This document shows positions 7,196 through 19,020 of a DNA stretch of 64,000 nucleotides, in pieces. Position 1 is the first letter of the stretch, and every line of letters starts with the position of its first letter. Under the pieces are notes generated by a model. It did not search any database, was not told where the DNA came from, and was given only the letters and a program-made list of their open reading frames with translations. The DNA is taken from the NCBI RefSeq assembly GCF_000269985.1, contig NC_016109.1, positions 1,674,001-1,738,000 of the forward strand, given 5' to 3'. Source of the stretch: Kitasatospora setae KM-6054 (GTDB lineage: Bacteria > Actinomycetota > Actinomycetes > Streptomycetales > Streptomycetaceae). The position numbers and the translations under genes are program-made.

Positions 7196-9706
7196 TCAGG
7201 CCCCGCGCAGCACCGCGCCGGTCCGCTCGCCGGCCACCGTGACGGCCGCCTCGCGGGCCGCCGACGCCTCGTCGGCGGTCAGCGTCCGGTCGGTGGCGCG
7301 GAAGCGCAGCGTGTAGGCCAGCGACTTCTTGCCCGCGCCCGCCTGCTCGCCGGTGAACACGTCGAACAGCCGCAGCGACTCCAGCAGTTCGCCCGCGCCG
7401 TCGCGCAGCGCCGACTCGACGTCCGCGGCGTGCACGCCCGCGTCGACGATCAGCGCCACGTCCTGGGTGGCCACCGGGTAGGCGGAGACCGGCGGGCCGG
7501 AGACCCGGCGGCCGTCCGCGAACAGCAGGTCCAGGTCGAGCTCCATCGCGCTGGTGCGCTCCGGCAGGTGCAGCGCCTTGACGACGCGCGGGTGCAGTTC
7601 GCCGGCGTGGCCGACGACCTCGTCGCCGACCAGCAGTTCGGCGCAGCGCCCCGGGTGCCAGGGCGCGTACTGCGCCTGGCGCACCGTCAGTTCGACGCCC
7701 GCGGCGGCGGCGACCACCCGGGCGGCCTCGACCGCGTCCGCCCAGCCGGACGGCGCGCCCTTGCCCCACCAGCCGGACGGCAGCCGCTCGCCGGTCAGCG
7801 CGACGGCGACCCGGCGCGGCTGGTCGGGGAGGGCGGCGTCCAGCTCGGCGAGCTGCTCCTCGGTGGGGCGGCGGTCGACCGGCAGCCGGGGCGCGACCTT
7901 CGGCTCGGCCTTCGGCAGGAACACCGTGCCGGTCTCGAAGATCGCCAGGTCGGTGTTGCCGCGGCCGACGTTGCGCCGCAGCGCGCCGAGCAGGCCGGGC
8001 AGCAGGGTGGTGCGCAGCGCCGGCTCGGCGTCGTTCAGCGGGTTGACCAGCTTGACGGTGCGCCGGCGCGGGTCGTCCGCGTCCAGCCCGAGGCCGTCGA
8101 ACGCGGCCTCGCCGACGAACGGGTACGCGTTGATCTCCACGTAGCCCGCGCCGGCCAGCGCCACGCCGACCCGCCGGTGGAAGCGCTGCGCCTCGGACAG
8201 GCCGCGCCCGGGCGGGGTGACCGGCATCCGGGCGGGGACGTTGTCGTAGCCCTCCAGCCGGATGACCTCCTCGGCGAGGTCGTACGGGTCGGTCAGGTCG
8301 GGCCGCCAGGACGGCGGGGTGACCTCCAGGATGTCGGTGCCGCTGACCGAGCAGCCGACCTCCTGCAGGCGGCGGGTGACGGTCTCCCGGCCGTACTCGG
8401 CGCCGGCCACCCGGTCGGGCAGGTCGGCGTCGATCGGGATGGTGCGCACCGGGTGCGGGGCGGCGATGTCGGTGACGCCGGCCTCGGCGGTGCCGCCGGC
8501 GATCAGCACCAGCAGGTCGACGGCGCGCTGCGCGGCGGCCCGGGCGGCCTCCGGGTCGACGCCGCGCTCGAAGCGCTTGGACGCCTCGGAGGGCAGCTTG
8601 TGGCGCTTGGCGGCGCGGGCGATCGCGATCGGCTCGAAGTGCGCGGCCTCGACGATGATCTCGGTGGTGCCGGTGACGGCGCCGGTCTCGGCGTCGACGA
8701 CCGGGTCGAGGATCTCGGTGGTGGCGCCGCCCATCACGCCGGCCAGGCCGATCGGGCCGGAGTTGTCGCAGATCAGCAGGTCCTCGGCGGACAGCTTGCG
8801 CTGCACGCCGTCCAGCGTGGTCAGCGTCTCGCCCTCGACCGCGCGGCGGACCTGGATCGGCCCGTCGACCCGGCCGCGGTCGTAGGCGTGCAGCGGCTGG
8901 CCGACCTCCAGCATCACGTAGTTGGTGATGTCGACGGCCAGCGAGATCGGGCGGATCCCGGACTTCTGCAGGCGGCGCTGCAGCCAGATCGGCGACTTCG
9001 CGGCCGGGTCGACACCGGTGACGGTGCGCGCGACGAACCGGTCGCAACCGACCGGGTCGGCGACCTTCACCAGGTAGCCGTACGCGTTGGCGGGCGGCAC
9101 GTCCAGCAGCGCCGGGTCGGCCAGCGGCAGGCCGTACGCGGCGGCGGCCTCGCGGGCCACGCCGCGCATCGACAGGCAGTAGCCGCGGTCGGGGGTGACC
9201 GCGATGTCGAGGACCTCGTCGACCAGCTGGAGCAGCTCGATGGCGTCGGTGCCGGCCTCGAACTCGGGCGGCAGCACGATGATGCCGTTGTGGTCGTCGC
9301 CCATGCCGAGCTCGCGGGCGGAGCAGATCATGCCGGCCGAGGTGTGGCCGTAGGTCTGCCGGGCGGAGATCGGGAACGGGCCGGGCAGCACGCCGCCGGG
9401 CAGGATCACCACGACCTTGTCGCCGACCTCGAAGTTGGTGGCGCCGCAGACGATCTCCTGCGGCTCACCGGTGCCGTTGGCGTTGCCGACGTTCACGAAG
9501 CAGTGCCGGATCGGCTTCTTGAAGCCGGACAGCACCTCGATGGAGAGCACCTCGCCGACCACCAGCGGGCCCTTGATGTCGGTGCCGAGCTGCTCGACGG
9601 TCTCCACCTCGAGACCCGCGCGGACCAGCCGGGCCGCGACGTCGCGGCCGGTCTCGCCCGCCGGCAGGTCGACGTACTCGCGCAGCCAGGAAAGCGGGAC
9701 GCGCAT
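7196..9706 (-). CDS. pheT: Phenylalanine-tRNA ligase beta subunit
   Basis: An 836-residue protein starting [15 protein letters not shown], the usual start of bacterial PheT. It contains the EMAP-like tRNA-binding domain (about 40-150), the B3/B4 editing domain, the B5 domain, the catalytic-like core and the C-terminal anticodon-binding FDX-ACB domain ([13 protein letters not shown] onward). With PheS it forms the alpha2-beta2 enzyme that charges tRNA-Phe and clears mischarged tyrosine. Its ATG overlaps the pheS stop as TGATG, so the two are translationally coupled. Confidence 0.98.
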   Translation of the reverse strand: MRVPLSWLREYVDLPAGETGRDVAARLVRAGLEVETVEQLGTDIKGPLVVGEVLSIEVLSGFKKPIRHCFVNVGNANGTGEPQEIVCGATNFEVGDKVVVILPGGVLPGPFPISARQTYGHTSAGMICSARELGMGDDHNGIIVLPPEFEAGTDAIELLQLVDEVLDIAVTPDRGYCLSMRGVAREAAAAYGLPLADPALLDVPPANAYGYLVKVADPVGCDRFVARTVTGVDPAAKSPIWLQRRLQKSGIRPISLAVDITNYVMLEVGQPLHAYDRGRVDGPIQVRRAVEGETLTTLDGVQRKLSAEDLLICDNSGPIGLAGVMGGATTEILDPVVDAETGAVTGTTEIIVEAAHFEPIAIARAAKRHKLPSEASKRFERGVDPEAARAAAQRAVDLLVLIAGGTAEAGVTDIAAPHPVRTIPIDADLPDRVAGAEYGRETVTRRLQEVGCSVSGTDILEVTPPSWRPDLTDPYDLAEEVIRLEGYDNVPARMPVTPPGRGLSEAQRFHRRVGVALAGAGYVEINAYPFVGEAAFDGLGLDADDPRRRTVKLVNPLNDAEPALRTTLLPGLLGALRRNVGRGNTDLAIFETGTVFLPKAEPKVAPRLPVDRRPTEEQLAELDAALPDQPRRVAVALTGERLPSGWWGKGAPSGWADAVEAARVVAAAAGVELTVRQAQYAPWHPGRCAELLVGDEVVGHAGELHPRVVKALHLPERTSAMELDLDLLFADGRRVSGPPVSAYPVATQDVALIVDAGVHAADVESALRDGAGELLESLRLFDVFTGEQAGAGKKSLAYTLRFRATDRTLTADEASAAREAAVTVAGERTGAVLRGA

Positions 9707-10827
9707 CAGATCTCCATCCCGAACGGGAGGGTGAAGCGGACGTCACCCTCGACCATGTCGCGCATGTCGGCGACGTTGTGGCGGTTCATCAGGATCCGCT
9801 CCAGGCCCAGGCCGAACGCGAATCCGCTGTAGCGGCTCGGGTCGATGCCCGCGGCGACCAGCACCCGCGGGTTGACCACGCCGCAGCCGCCGAGCTCGAT
9901 CCAGCCCTCCGAGGAGCAGGTCCGGCACGGTCGGTCGGGGTTGCCCACCGAGGCGCCGCGGCACACGAAGCACTGCAGGTCGATCTCGGCGCTGGGCTCG
10001 GTGAACGGGAAGTACGAGGGGCGCCAGCGCAGTTCGAGGCCGCCGCCGATCAGCTTCTCGACCAGCACCTCGATGGTGCCCTTGAGGTGGCCGAAGGTGA
10101 TGCCCTCGTCGACCGCGATCGCCTCGACCTGGCGGAACACCGGGGTGTGGGTGGCGTCCAGCTCGTCGGTCCGGTAGACCCGGCCGGGGCTGACGGCGTA
10201 CAGCGGCGGCTCGCCGGCCAGCATCGCGCGGATCTGCACCGGCGAGGTCTGGGTGCGCAGCACCATGCCGGAGTCGGCGGTGCCGTCGGGCGCCTCGACG
10301 AAGAAGGTGTCCTGCATCGAGCGGGCCGGGTGGTCGGCGTGCAGGTTGAGGGCGTCGAAGTTCAGCCACTCCGCCTCGACCTCGGGGCCGGACGCCACCT
10401 GGTAGCCCATCGCGACGAAGGTGTCCTCGATGCGCTCGGCGAGCGTGGTCAGCGGGTGCCGGGCGCCGCGCGGCACGCGGCCGTACGGCAGGGTGACGTC
10501 CACCGCCTCCTCGACCAGCACCCGGGCGTCGCGCTCCGCCTCCAGCTCGACCTGGCGGGCGGCCAGGGCCTGGTTGACGGCGCCGCGGGCCTGGCCGATC
10601 AGCTTGCCCGCGGCGGCCTTGGCCTGCGGGGGCAGCGCGCCGATCTCGCGGTTGGCGAGCGACAGCGGGGAGCGGTCGCCGGTGTGGGCGACCTTCGCCT
10701 GCTTGAGCTCGTCGAGGTCGGCGGCGGCGGCGAAGGCGGCGAGCGCCTCGTCCCGGGCCTGTTCCACCACCTCGGGCTTGAGGGCCTCGACCTCGACCGG
10801 GTCGTACGACTTATTGGGTGCCGACAT
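9706..10827 (-). CDS. pheS: Phenylalanine-tRNA ligase alpha subunit
   Basis: A 373-residue class II synthetase subunit. The N-terminal coiled-coil region is followed by the catalytic domain with [11 protein letters not shown] and TSPVQIRAM (motif 2 region) and [13 protein letters not shown] (motif 3). A cysteine-rich insertion (CFVC then CRTC) could bind a metal. It activates phenylalanine with ATP and transfers it to tRNA-Phe together with PheT. The GGGAAAGATAGAG stretch before the ATG at 10827 can act as ribosome binding site. No T-box or attenuator is evident upstream. Confidence 0.98.
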   Translation of the reverse strand: MSAPNKSYDPVEVEALKPEVVEQARDEALAAFAAAADLDELKQAKVAHTGDRSPLSLANREIGALPPQAKAAAGKLIGQARGAVNQALAARQVELEAERDARVLVEEAVDVTLPYGRVPRGARHPLTTLAERIEDTFVAMGYQVASGPEVEAEWLNFDALNLHADHPARSMQDTFFVEAPDGTADSGMVLRTQTSPVQIRAMLAGEPPLYAVSPGRVYRTDELDATHTPVFRQVEAIAVDEGITFGHLKGTIEVLVEKLIGGGLELRWRPSYFPFTEPSAEIDLQCFVCRGASVGNPDRPCRTCSSEGWIELGGCGVVNPRVLVAAGIDPSRYSGFAFGLGLERILMNRHNVADMRDMVEGDVRFTLPFGMEI

Positions 10828-10954
10828 CTCTATCTTTCCCGTGCTCCTGCTCGTGATCAGGTCTGCTGCGTCGCCGGGCGTCCAGGAACGCCAAGGGTCG
10901 AGTGTAGTCGCAGGCCGCGACCGCCCACCGCGACGGACCGCGCGGCGGACCGGC

Positions 10955-12043
10955 TCAGAGCATGAAGTCGGGGACGCCGCCGGGCAGCACGAACCGGAAC
11001 CGGGCGCCGCCGCCGTCGGCCCGGCTGATCCGGATCACCCCGCCGTGCGCCTCCACGATGCCCTTCACGATGTACAGGCCGAGGCCGGTGCCGCCGCGCC
11101 TGGAGCCGCGCCAGAACCGGGTGAACACCCGGGGCATCGCCTCCTCGGGGATGCCCGCGCCCTGGTCGCTGACGGTCACCGCGGTGCCCTCGACCACCCG
11201 CGGCGGCGTGCCGGGCACCTCGACCAGCTCCTTGGCCGGGCCGACCTCGATGGTGACGGTGCCCTCGCCGTGCCGGACGGCGTTCTCCAGCAGGTTGGCC
11301 AGCACCTGGTCGAGCTTGTCCGGGTCGCCCCACTGCTCGGCGGGCGGCCCGTCGACCCGGATGTCGAAGCGCTCGGCGGGGATCCCGGCCGCGACCTTGC
11401 CCGCCACGTGCCGGCGCACCGCGGCCGCCAGGTCGACCCGCTGCCGGCGGATCTCCAGCCGGCCGGCGTCGATCCGGGAGATGTCGAGCAGTTCGGCGAT
11501 CAGCCGCACCACCCGGTCGGCGTCGGCGTAGACGGTCTCCAGCATGACCCGCTTCTGGCCGTCGTTGAACCGCTCCCACTTGGCCAGCAGGGTCGCCGTG
11601 AAGCCCTTGACGCTGGTCAGCGGCGAGCGCAGTTCGTGCGCGACGGTGGCGATCAGCTCGGCGTGCGAGCGCTCGGTGCGCCGCCGCGCCTCGGTGCCGC
11701 GCAGCGTGACCACCACCTGCCGGACCGGCCCGCGCGGCGCGTCGCGCACGTACCGGGCGCAGACCAGCACCTCGCGGCCGTCCAACAGCAGGTTCCGCTC
11801 GGGCTGCCCGGTGCGGGTGGCGAGCCCGCCGTACGGGTCGGTGAGCGGCCACCAGCGGCGGCCCTCCAGGTCCTCCAGCGGGAGCGCGAGCGCCAGTTCG
11901 ACGCCGATCGCGCAGTGTGCCGAGCGCCCGGTGATGCGTTCCGCGGCGCGGTTGAAGACCACCACCCGGCCCTGTCCGTCCGCGACCACCAGTCCGTCGG
12001 GCAGGTCGTCGGGTGCGACCGGTGCCCAGTTGACGCCGCCCAT
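10955..12043 (-). CDS. Soluble PAS-domain sensor histidine kinase
   Basis: A 362-residue protein without membrane segments. An N-terminal PAS domain (about 10-120, DGLVVADGQGRVVVFNRAAERITG) is followed by a HisKA dimerisation helix with the phospho-accepting His in VAHELRSPLTSVKGF and a HATPase domain with the N-box NLLENAVRHG, G1 box VSDQGAGIPEE and G2 box GTGLGLYIVKGIVE. It should autophosphorylate in response to a cytoplasmic signal. No response regulator lies beside it, so it is an orphan kinase. GGGGGAGGA precedes the ATG at 12043. Confidence 0.92.
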   Translation of the reverse strand: MGGVNWAPVAPDDLPDGLVVADGQGRVVVFNRAAERITGRSAHCAIGVELALALPLEDLEGRRWWPLTDPYGGLATRTGQPERNLLLDGREVLVCARYVRDAPRGPVRQVVVTLRGTEARRRTERSHAELIATVAHELRSPLTSVKGFTATLLAKWERFNDGQKRVMLETVYADADRVVRLIAELLDISRIDAGRLEIRRQRVDLAAAVRRHVAGKVAAGIPAERFDIRVDGPPAEQWGDPDKLDQVLANLLENAVRHGEGTVTIEVGPAKELVEVPGTPPRVVEGTAVTVSDQGAGIPEEAMPRVFTRFWRGSRRGGTGLGLYIVKGIVEAHGGVIRISRADGGGARFRFVLPGGVPDFML

Positions 12044-12098
12044 AGGGTGTCCTCCCCCGCCTGCCCCCTCGCAGGCCCAGGAATCGACCCTAGCGCGC

Positions 12099-12959
12099 TC
12101 AGCCCTCGGCGCGACACCCGCGCGGGGAGCGCTGGGCGCGCGCGGAGGCGTACAGGCACACGGCGGCGGCCGTCGCGAGGTTCAGGCTCTCCGCGTGCCC
12201 GTGGATGGGCACCCGCACCACCGCGTCCGCCAGCGCGCGCGTCTCCTCCGGCAGGCCCCAGGCCTCGTTGCCGAACACCCAGGCGCACGGGCCCTCCAGG
12301 GTGCCCTGGTCGAGCTCCTGGTCGAGGTCGCGCTCTCCCGCGCCGTCGGCCGCCAGCACCCGCACCCCGGCCGCCCGCAGCCGGGCCACCGCCTCCTCGA
12401 CCGGCACCCCGGTCGCCACCGGCAGGTGGAACAGGCTCCCGACGGACGCCCGCACCGCCTTCGGGTTGTACGGGTCGACCGACGCGTCGGTCAGCACCAC
12501 GGCGTCCGCCCCGGCCGCGTCCGCGGTGCGCAGCACGGTGCCGGCGTTCCCGGGGTCGCGGACGTGCGCGAGCACGGCGACCAGCTTGGGCCGGGCCGCC
12601 AGCACCTGCTCGAACGGGGTGTCGATGAACCGGCAGAGCGCGACGATGCCCTGCGGGGTGACGGTGTCGCAGATGTCCGCGACGACCTCCTCGGTGGCGG
12701 TCAGCACCGGCCGCCCGGCCGCCCGCGCGGCGGCCACGATGTCGGCGTGCCGCTCGGCGGCCTCCGCCGTCACGTACACCTCGACCACGGCGTGCTCGCC
12801 GTCCGGCAGCCGCCCGAACGCCACCGCCTCGCGCACGGCCTGCGGGCCCTCGGCCAGGAAGCGCCGCTCCTTGCCGCGCTGGTTGCGCTTGGCGAGGCGG
12901 CGGGCGGCGACGACGCGCGGGGAGCGCAGGGAGGTCAGCAGGGGGGTCTCGGTGCTCAT
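12099..12959 (-). CDS. RNA 2'-O-methyltransferase, TrmH/SpoU (SPOUT) family
   Basis: A protein of 286 residues from the ATG at 12957-12959 (a GTG at 12975-12977 would add six). The N-terminal substrate-binding domain is followed by the SPOUT knot domain with ANRDPGNAGT-like VRDPGNAGTVLRTAD, the CAWVFGNEAWGLPEE motif and the C-terminal PIHGHAESLNLATAAAVCLY signature that forms the AdoMet-binding knot. It methylates a ribose in rRNA or tRNA. It sits just past the infC-rpmI-rplT terminator and next to pheST, a common arrangement in streptomycetes. Confidence 0.92.
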   Translation of the reverse strand: MSTETPLLTSLRSPRVVAARRLAKRNQRGKERRFLAEGPQAVREAVAFGRLPDGEHAVVEVYVTAEAAERHADIVAAARAAGRPVLTATEEVVADICDTVTPQGIVALCRFIDTPFEQVLAARPKLVAVLAHVRDPGNAGTVLRTADAAGADAVVLTDASVDPYNPKAVRASVGSLFHLPVATGVPVEEAVARLRAAGVRVLAADGAGERDLDQELDQGTLEGPCAWVFGNEAWGLPEETRALADAVVRVPIHGHAESLNLATAAAVCLYASARAQRSPRGCRAEG

Positions 12960-13020
12960 GCTCACGATCTTCGTCACGGACGGGCGGGGGCGCGACGCGC
13001 GACGGGGTCGCGGTACGCGA

Positions 13021-13052
13021 CGGACCCGCAGGCCGGGCGGCCTGCGGGTCCG
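13021..13052 (-). terminator. Terminator of the infC-rpmI-rplT operon
   Basis: A perfect 14-bp stem, CGGACCCGCAGGCC (13021-13034) with GGCCTGCGGGTCCG (13039-13052) and loop GGGC, begins 29 bases after the rplT stop. Confidence 0.85.
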
Positions 13053-13080
13053 GGGAACGCTTTCAGGGCGAGTGCCTGGA

Positions 13081-13467
13081 TCAGGCGGCGACCTTCGGGG
13101 CGTTGACGTCCGCCGGGAGCGCCTTCTGGGCGACCTCGACCAGGGCGCGGAACGCCACGGAGTCGTTCACCGCGAGCTCGGCCAGCATCTTGCGGTCGAT
13201 CTCGACGCCCGCGGCCTTGAGGCCCTGGACGAAGCGGTTGTAGGTGATGCCGTTGGCACGGGCAGCGGCGTTGATGCGCTGGATCCAGAGCTGGCGGAAG
13301 TCGCCCTTGCGCTTCTTGCGGTCGTTGAAGTTGTAGACGAGCGAGTGGGTGACCTGCTCCTTGGCCTTGCGGTACAGGCGCGAACGCTGACCGCGGTAGC
13401 CGGAGGCCCGCTCGAGGATGACCCGGCGCTTCTTGTGGGCGTTCACTGCCCGCTTGACGCGTGCCAC
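13081..13467 (-). CDS. rplT: 50S ribosomal protein L20
   Basis: A 128-residue basic protein starting [15 protein letters not shown] with the conserved [19 protein letters not shown] helix region and the [19 protein letters not shown] core. L20 binds 23S rRNA early in 50S assembly and, in other bacteria, represses its own operon. The start is GTG at 13467, with AAGGAG seven bases upstream. Third gene of infC-rpmI-rplT. Confidence 0.99.
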   Translation of the reverse strand: MARVKRAVNAHKKRRVILERASGYRGQRSRLYRKAKEQVTHSLVYNFNDRKKRKGDFRQLWIQRINAAARANGITYNRFVQGLKAAGVEIDRKMLAELAVNDSVAFRALVEVAQKALPADVNAPKVAA

Positions 13468-13571
13468 TTCATTACTCCTTGGTTCCGGACCTCGGGTCGT
13501 GCCGGCGGTCCGTTATTCGATTCGGTCGGAAAGGATCAGCTGGTGCCCGCGACCCGGTCGCGGGCGGGCGA

Positions 13572-13766
13572 TCACTTGCCGAGAAGCTTCTTGATCTTCT
13601 TCGCGTCGCCCGGGGCCAGCTCAACGGTGCCGGCCAGCTTGCGGGTCAGCGTCGAGGGCTTGTGCTCGAGCAGGTGGCGACGGCCGGCACGCTCGCGCAG
13701 CACCTTCCCGGAGCCAGTGATCTTGAAGCGCTTGCTGGCGCCGCTGTGCGTCTTCTGCTTCGGCAT
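13572..13766 (-). CDS. rpmI: 50S ribosomal protein L35
   Basis: A 64-residue protein, [20 protein letters not shown], with the [16 protein letters not shown] and KKIKKLLGK segments that define L35. GAGGAG lies ten bases before the ATG. It lies between infC and rplT as in most bacteria. Confidence 0.99.
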   Translation of the reverse strand: MPKQKTHSGASKRFKITGSGKVLRERAGRRHLLEHKPSTLTRKLAGTVELAPGDAKKIKKLLGK

Positions 13767-13790
13767 GTCGCCGTATCTCCTCGTCGGTCC

Positions 13791-13824
13791 GTTCCGGCCC
13801 GCACCGTGCGGTGCGGGCCGGAAC
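13791..13824 (-). other. Perfect 14-bp hairpin in the infC-rpmI spacer
   Basis: GTTCCGGCCCGCAC (13791-13804) pairs with GTGCGGGCCGGAAC (13811-13824), loop CGTGCG. It stands about 25 bases before the rpmI start codon, inside the operon, so it may act in RNA processing, partial termination or translational control of the two ribosomal proteins. Confidence 0.7.
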
Positions 13825-13897
13825 TGGATGGATCTCGTCTCCAGGGCGGGACGCCCCGGAACCGGGTGCCTCGGCTGCCCGGCTCCTGACCCGGGGG

Positions 13898-14632
13898 TCA
13901 GGCGTCCTGGGCGGCCTCGGCGGGCTGCTCGACCTCGGCGGCGGCGTCCTCGACGACAGCGGCGTCGTCGGCGGCGTCGGCCTCGACCTCCGCCTCGACG
14001 GCCTCGGTCTCCTCGACCTCCGCCACGTCGTCGTCGACGTCGTCCGCGGCCGGTCCGCGACCCAGCCGCTCCGCCTTGCGGGCGTCAGCGGCGGCGCGGG
14101 CCTCGGCCATGGCCTCGGTCTTCTTCTTGTGCGGGCCGAGAACCATGATCATGTTTCGGCCGTCCTGCTTCGGAGCGGACTCCACGAAGCCCAGCTCCTG
14201 GACGTCGTCCGCGAGCCGCTGCAGCAGTCGGAAGCCCAGCTCGGGGCGGGACTGCTCACGACCGCGGAACATGATCGTGATCTTGACCTTGTCGCCCTGC
14301 TTGAGGAACCGAACGACGTGACCCTTCTTGGTGTCATAGTCGTGCGGGTCGATCTTCGGCCGGAGCTTCATCTCCTTGATGACCGTGTGCGCCTGGTTCT
14401 TGCGCGCCTCACGGGCCTTCATGGCGGACTCGTACTTGAACTTGCCGTAGTCCATGAGCTTGCACACCGGCGGGCGCGCCGTGGCGGCGACCTCGACCAG
14501 GTCCAGGTCGTACTCCTGGGCAAGCTCCAGCGCCTTCGCGAGCGGGACGATGCCGACCTGCTCGCCGCTGGGACCGACGAGTCGCACCTCGGGGACGCGA
14601 ATCCGGTCGTTGATGCGGGGCTCGGTGCTGAT
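13898..14632 (-). CDS. infC: Translation initiation factor IF-3, with rare AUC start codon
   Basis: The IF-3 core is unmistakable: [17 protein letters not shown] at the N-terminus, the [28 protein letters not shown] linker region and the C-terminal domain with [18 protein letters not shown] and [15 protein letters not shown]. An acidic, alanine-rich tail follows (about residues 180-244). The start is placed at the ATC at 14630-14632 because GAGGAGG lies four bases before it and the next residues match the normal IF-3 start; no ATG or GTG lies at this position. IF-3 rejects non-canonical start codons, so a rare start codon lets it repress itself. The operon continues with rpmI and rplT. Confidence 0.95.
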   Translation of the reverse strand: MSTEPRINDRIRVPEVRLVGPSGEQVGIVPLAKALELAQEYDLDLVEVAATARPPVCKLMDYGKFKYESAMKAREARKNQAHTVIKEMKLRPKIDPHDYDTKKGHVVRFLKQGDKVKITIMFRGREQSRPELGFRLLQRLADDVQELGFVESAPKQDGRNMIMVLGPHKKKTEAMAEARAAADARKAERLGRGPAADDVDDDVAEVEETEAVEAEVEADAADDAAVVEDAAAEVEQPAEAAQDA

Positions 14633-14687
14633 GGGGCCTCCTCGGTTGCACCTTTTCCGATGCGGCCGTCGGGCGGCGGTCGCACGT

Positions 14688-14704
14688 AGTGGTTTTCGAC
14701 CACT
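14688..14704 (-). promoter_or_regulatory. Small hairpin in the infC leader
   Basis: AGTGGT (14688-14693) and ACCACT (14699-14704) form a six-base stem with a five-base loop, about 55 bases before the infC start codon. Confidence 0.5.
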
Positions 14705-14714
14705 GGGCGGGGCT

Positions 14715-14834
14715 TCATTCATGCTCCGCTGTCCTCCGCGGAGGACACCGAGCGCACGAAAAAAGCCCCGCACGGTACAGGCGGGGCTCCACACGTTCCG
14801 GGATGCCCTCGCGGGCACCACTGTCGACGAACAT
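14715..14834 (-). CDS. Possible leader peptide of the infC operon
   Basis: An ATG at 14832-14834, preceded by ACGGGA, opens a 39-codon frame that runs through the terminator hairpin and stops at 14715. In-frame ATGs further up at 14850-14852 and 14952-14954 would extend it to 45 or 79 codons. There is no homology argument, and codon content alone in such GC-rich DNA proves little. The position fits a leader whose translation could disrupt the terminator. Confidence 0.3.
   Translation of the reverse strand: MFVDSGAREGIPERVEPRLYRAGLFSCARCPPRRTAEHE
14759..14788 (-). terminator. Intrinsic terminator (attenuator) inside the infC leader
   Basis: On the minus strand an AGCCCCGC/GCGGGGCT stem (arms 14764-14771 and 14781-14788, loop 14772-14780) is followed by six T residues at 14759-14764. 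This is a textbook Rho-independent terminator, rare in such GC-rich DNA, and it lies 127 bases upstream of infC and downstream of a TATGAT-like -10 near 14985. A 16-bp perfect palindrome (14731-14746) follows it and could take part in an alternative fold. Confidence 0.85.
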
Positions 14835-14979
14835 TCCCGTACGGGCGCCCATCGCGGACCGAACCTGCCGACCCTTCGGCCGATCAGGTGGGAGACTGTC
14901 GCGGTTGCCCTCTCGGGCCTCCTGGAGTGGAGCCTCCACTTGCTGGCCGGGCAACCCGAAGGGTCCCCTGGCCGGTCAG

Positions 14980-14992
14980 TCTCGAATCATAC
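14980..14992 (-). promoter_or_regulatory. Possible -10 element of the infC operon promoter
   Basis: On the minus strand the sequence GGTATGATTCGAG contains TATGAT, a good -10 hexamer, within an A/T-richer stretch about 350 bases upstream of infC. No convincing -35 box is seen at 16-18 bases. Confidence 0.4.
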
Positions 14993-15089
14993 CAGCGTTT
15001 TCCGCCCGACCGGTATTCCGACCCCTCCCCACCCGCCTTGTACGCTCCTTCCGTACCGCGCTTTCGCACCAGCACCCCGGAGTGACGCC

Positions 15090-15464
15090 TTGACCAGCCA
15101 GCCCGACCACGCGCACGAGTCCGACCAGGCCCTCGGCTTCGACGACCTGACCCGGGACATCGCCGAGGTCCCCGCCGTCGAGGTGATCACCACCGTCGCC
15201 GTCCACCTGATGAGCGCCGCCGCCGTCAAGTGCGGCCTGGCCGAGAACGGCGAGGCCGACAAGGACCTCGACGAGGCCCGCAAGCTCATCACCGCCCTCG
15301 CCGGCCTGGTCACCGCCGGGGCCCCGGAGATCTCCAACTTCCACGCCGCCCCCCTGCGCGACGGCCTGCGCTCCCTCCAGCTCGCCTTCCGCGAGGCGTC
15401 CCTCGTCCCCGACGCCCCCGGCTCCGGCCCCGGCGAGAAGTTCACCGGCCCCGTCTACTCCTGA
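15090..15464 (+). CDS. DUF1844 domain protein
   Basis: A 124-residue protein starting from TTG at 15090, preceded by GGAGTGA. The central VEVITTVAVHLMSAAAVKCGL and LDEARKLITALAGLV segments are characteristic of the DUF1844 family. Function is unknown; in streptomycetes it stands beside infC, transcribed divergently, as here. It is probably cytoplasmic; there is no signal peptide or clear membrane span. Confidence 0.85.
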   Translation: MTSQPDHAHESDQALGFDDLTRDIAEVPAVEVITTVAVHLMSAAAVKCGLAENGEADKDLDEARKLITALAGLVTAGAPEISNFHAAPLRDGLRSLQLAFREASLVPDAPGSGPGEKFTGPVYS

Positions 15465-15481
15465 TCCACCCCGCCCACCCC

Positions 15482-15514
15482 CGAAGCCGCCCCTCCACCG
15501 GGCGGCTTCGCCCT
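15482..15514 (+). terminator. Terminator after the DUF1844 gene
   Basis: CGAAGCCGCCC (15482-15492) and GGGCGGCTTCG (15500-15510) form an 11-bp stem, followed by CCCTTTT. Confidence 0.85.
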
Positions 15515-15594
15515 TTTCCCCCGCCGGAGGCGCCCCCTCCCCGCCCCGCCAGGGGCGCGGGGAACTGCGCGAGACGGAAGGGCAGACGCGGAAA

Positions 15595-15629
15595 AGCCGC
15601 CCGCCGAGGGAACTCCCCCGCCGGGCGGC
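15595..15629 (-). terminator. Terminator after gcvP
   Basis: GCCGCCCGCCG (15595-15605) and CGCCGGGCGGC (15619-15629) form a stem with one mismatch; on the minus strand it is followed by TTTT at 15591-15594. It starts 13 bases past the gcvP stop. Confidence 0.8.
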
Positions 15630-15641
15630 CTCCGTCATGCG

Positions 15642-18512
<2,871 letters not shown>

Positions 18513-18599
18513 GGGGGTCGGGCCTCCTGGTCGCGGACCGGCGGTGGTGCGCACGCGGTCGGCGGCCGTGGGAGCGCCTGGGCGTACGAACCCGTCAGC

Positions 18600-18832
18600 C
18601 TCCCCCTCTGTCATCGGTACCTGAGAGCTTCGCGCGTCCGGGCGGGCCCGGGCGGCTTGCACCGTCGGCGAGGGCCGGGGTCGCCGGCTCCGGTGCCGAC
18701 GGTCCTGCCCTGCTTTCCAGAGTGACCTGTCCCGTTCGGTACGGATGCCTGAGAGATTCCGGGGAGGGGTTGCTCCTTCGGCGCCCCGCGTCCCACCTGC
18801 TCGGCGGGGTCGGGACTCTCCCGAGCGGGCTC
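18600..18832 (-). ncRNA. Tandem glycine riboswitch controlling gcvP
   Basis: On the minus strand two glycine aptamers follow each other. The first has CGGGAGAGTCCC, a GAAGGAGCAACCCC segment and ends ATCTCTCAGGCA. A short linker follows (CCGTACCGAACGGGACAG). The second has TCACTCTGGAAAGCAGGG and ends GAAGCTCTCAGGTACCGATGACAGAGG. These match the conserved cores of known glycine riboswitches and the order aptamer 1, linker, aptamer 2. It sits about 90 bases before gcvP, so cooperative glycine binding should turn gcvP on. Confidence 0.95.
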
Positions 18833-19020
18833 GGCGGTCGCCTCCGAGGTTACCAGCGCGGGCTCCGCGTATCACCGGTGCGGCCCTGTGATCTGCCCCG
18901 GACGGCGGCTTCCGGAGTGCCGCCGTCCGTTACGTGCCGTTTGGTGTGGAGTGGCGGCCCACCACGCTCCTCCGGCCGCCCCCCGAACATCCCCGAGGAG
19001 CGGCAGGACTGGAGGACAGC

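Noticed and set aside
5930..9832. 1,300-codon plus-strand frame
   Set aside because: It runs antisense to the MFS gene and pheT and encodes only Arg/Gln/Pro-rich sequence.
14633..14821. Longer IF-3 starting at an upstream GTG
   Set aside because: The extra residues are not IF-3-like and cross the leader terminator; the AUC start with GAGGAGG is better supported.
18513..18875. Extended N-terminus of gcvP
   Set aside because: The open frame upstream of 18512 overlaps the glycine riboswitch, and GcvP homologues begin at the chosen ATG.
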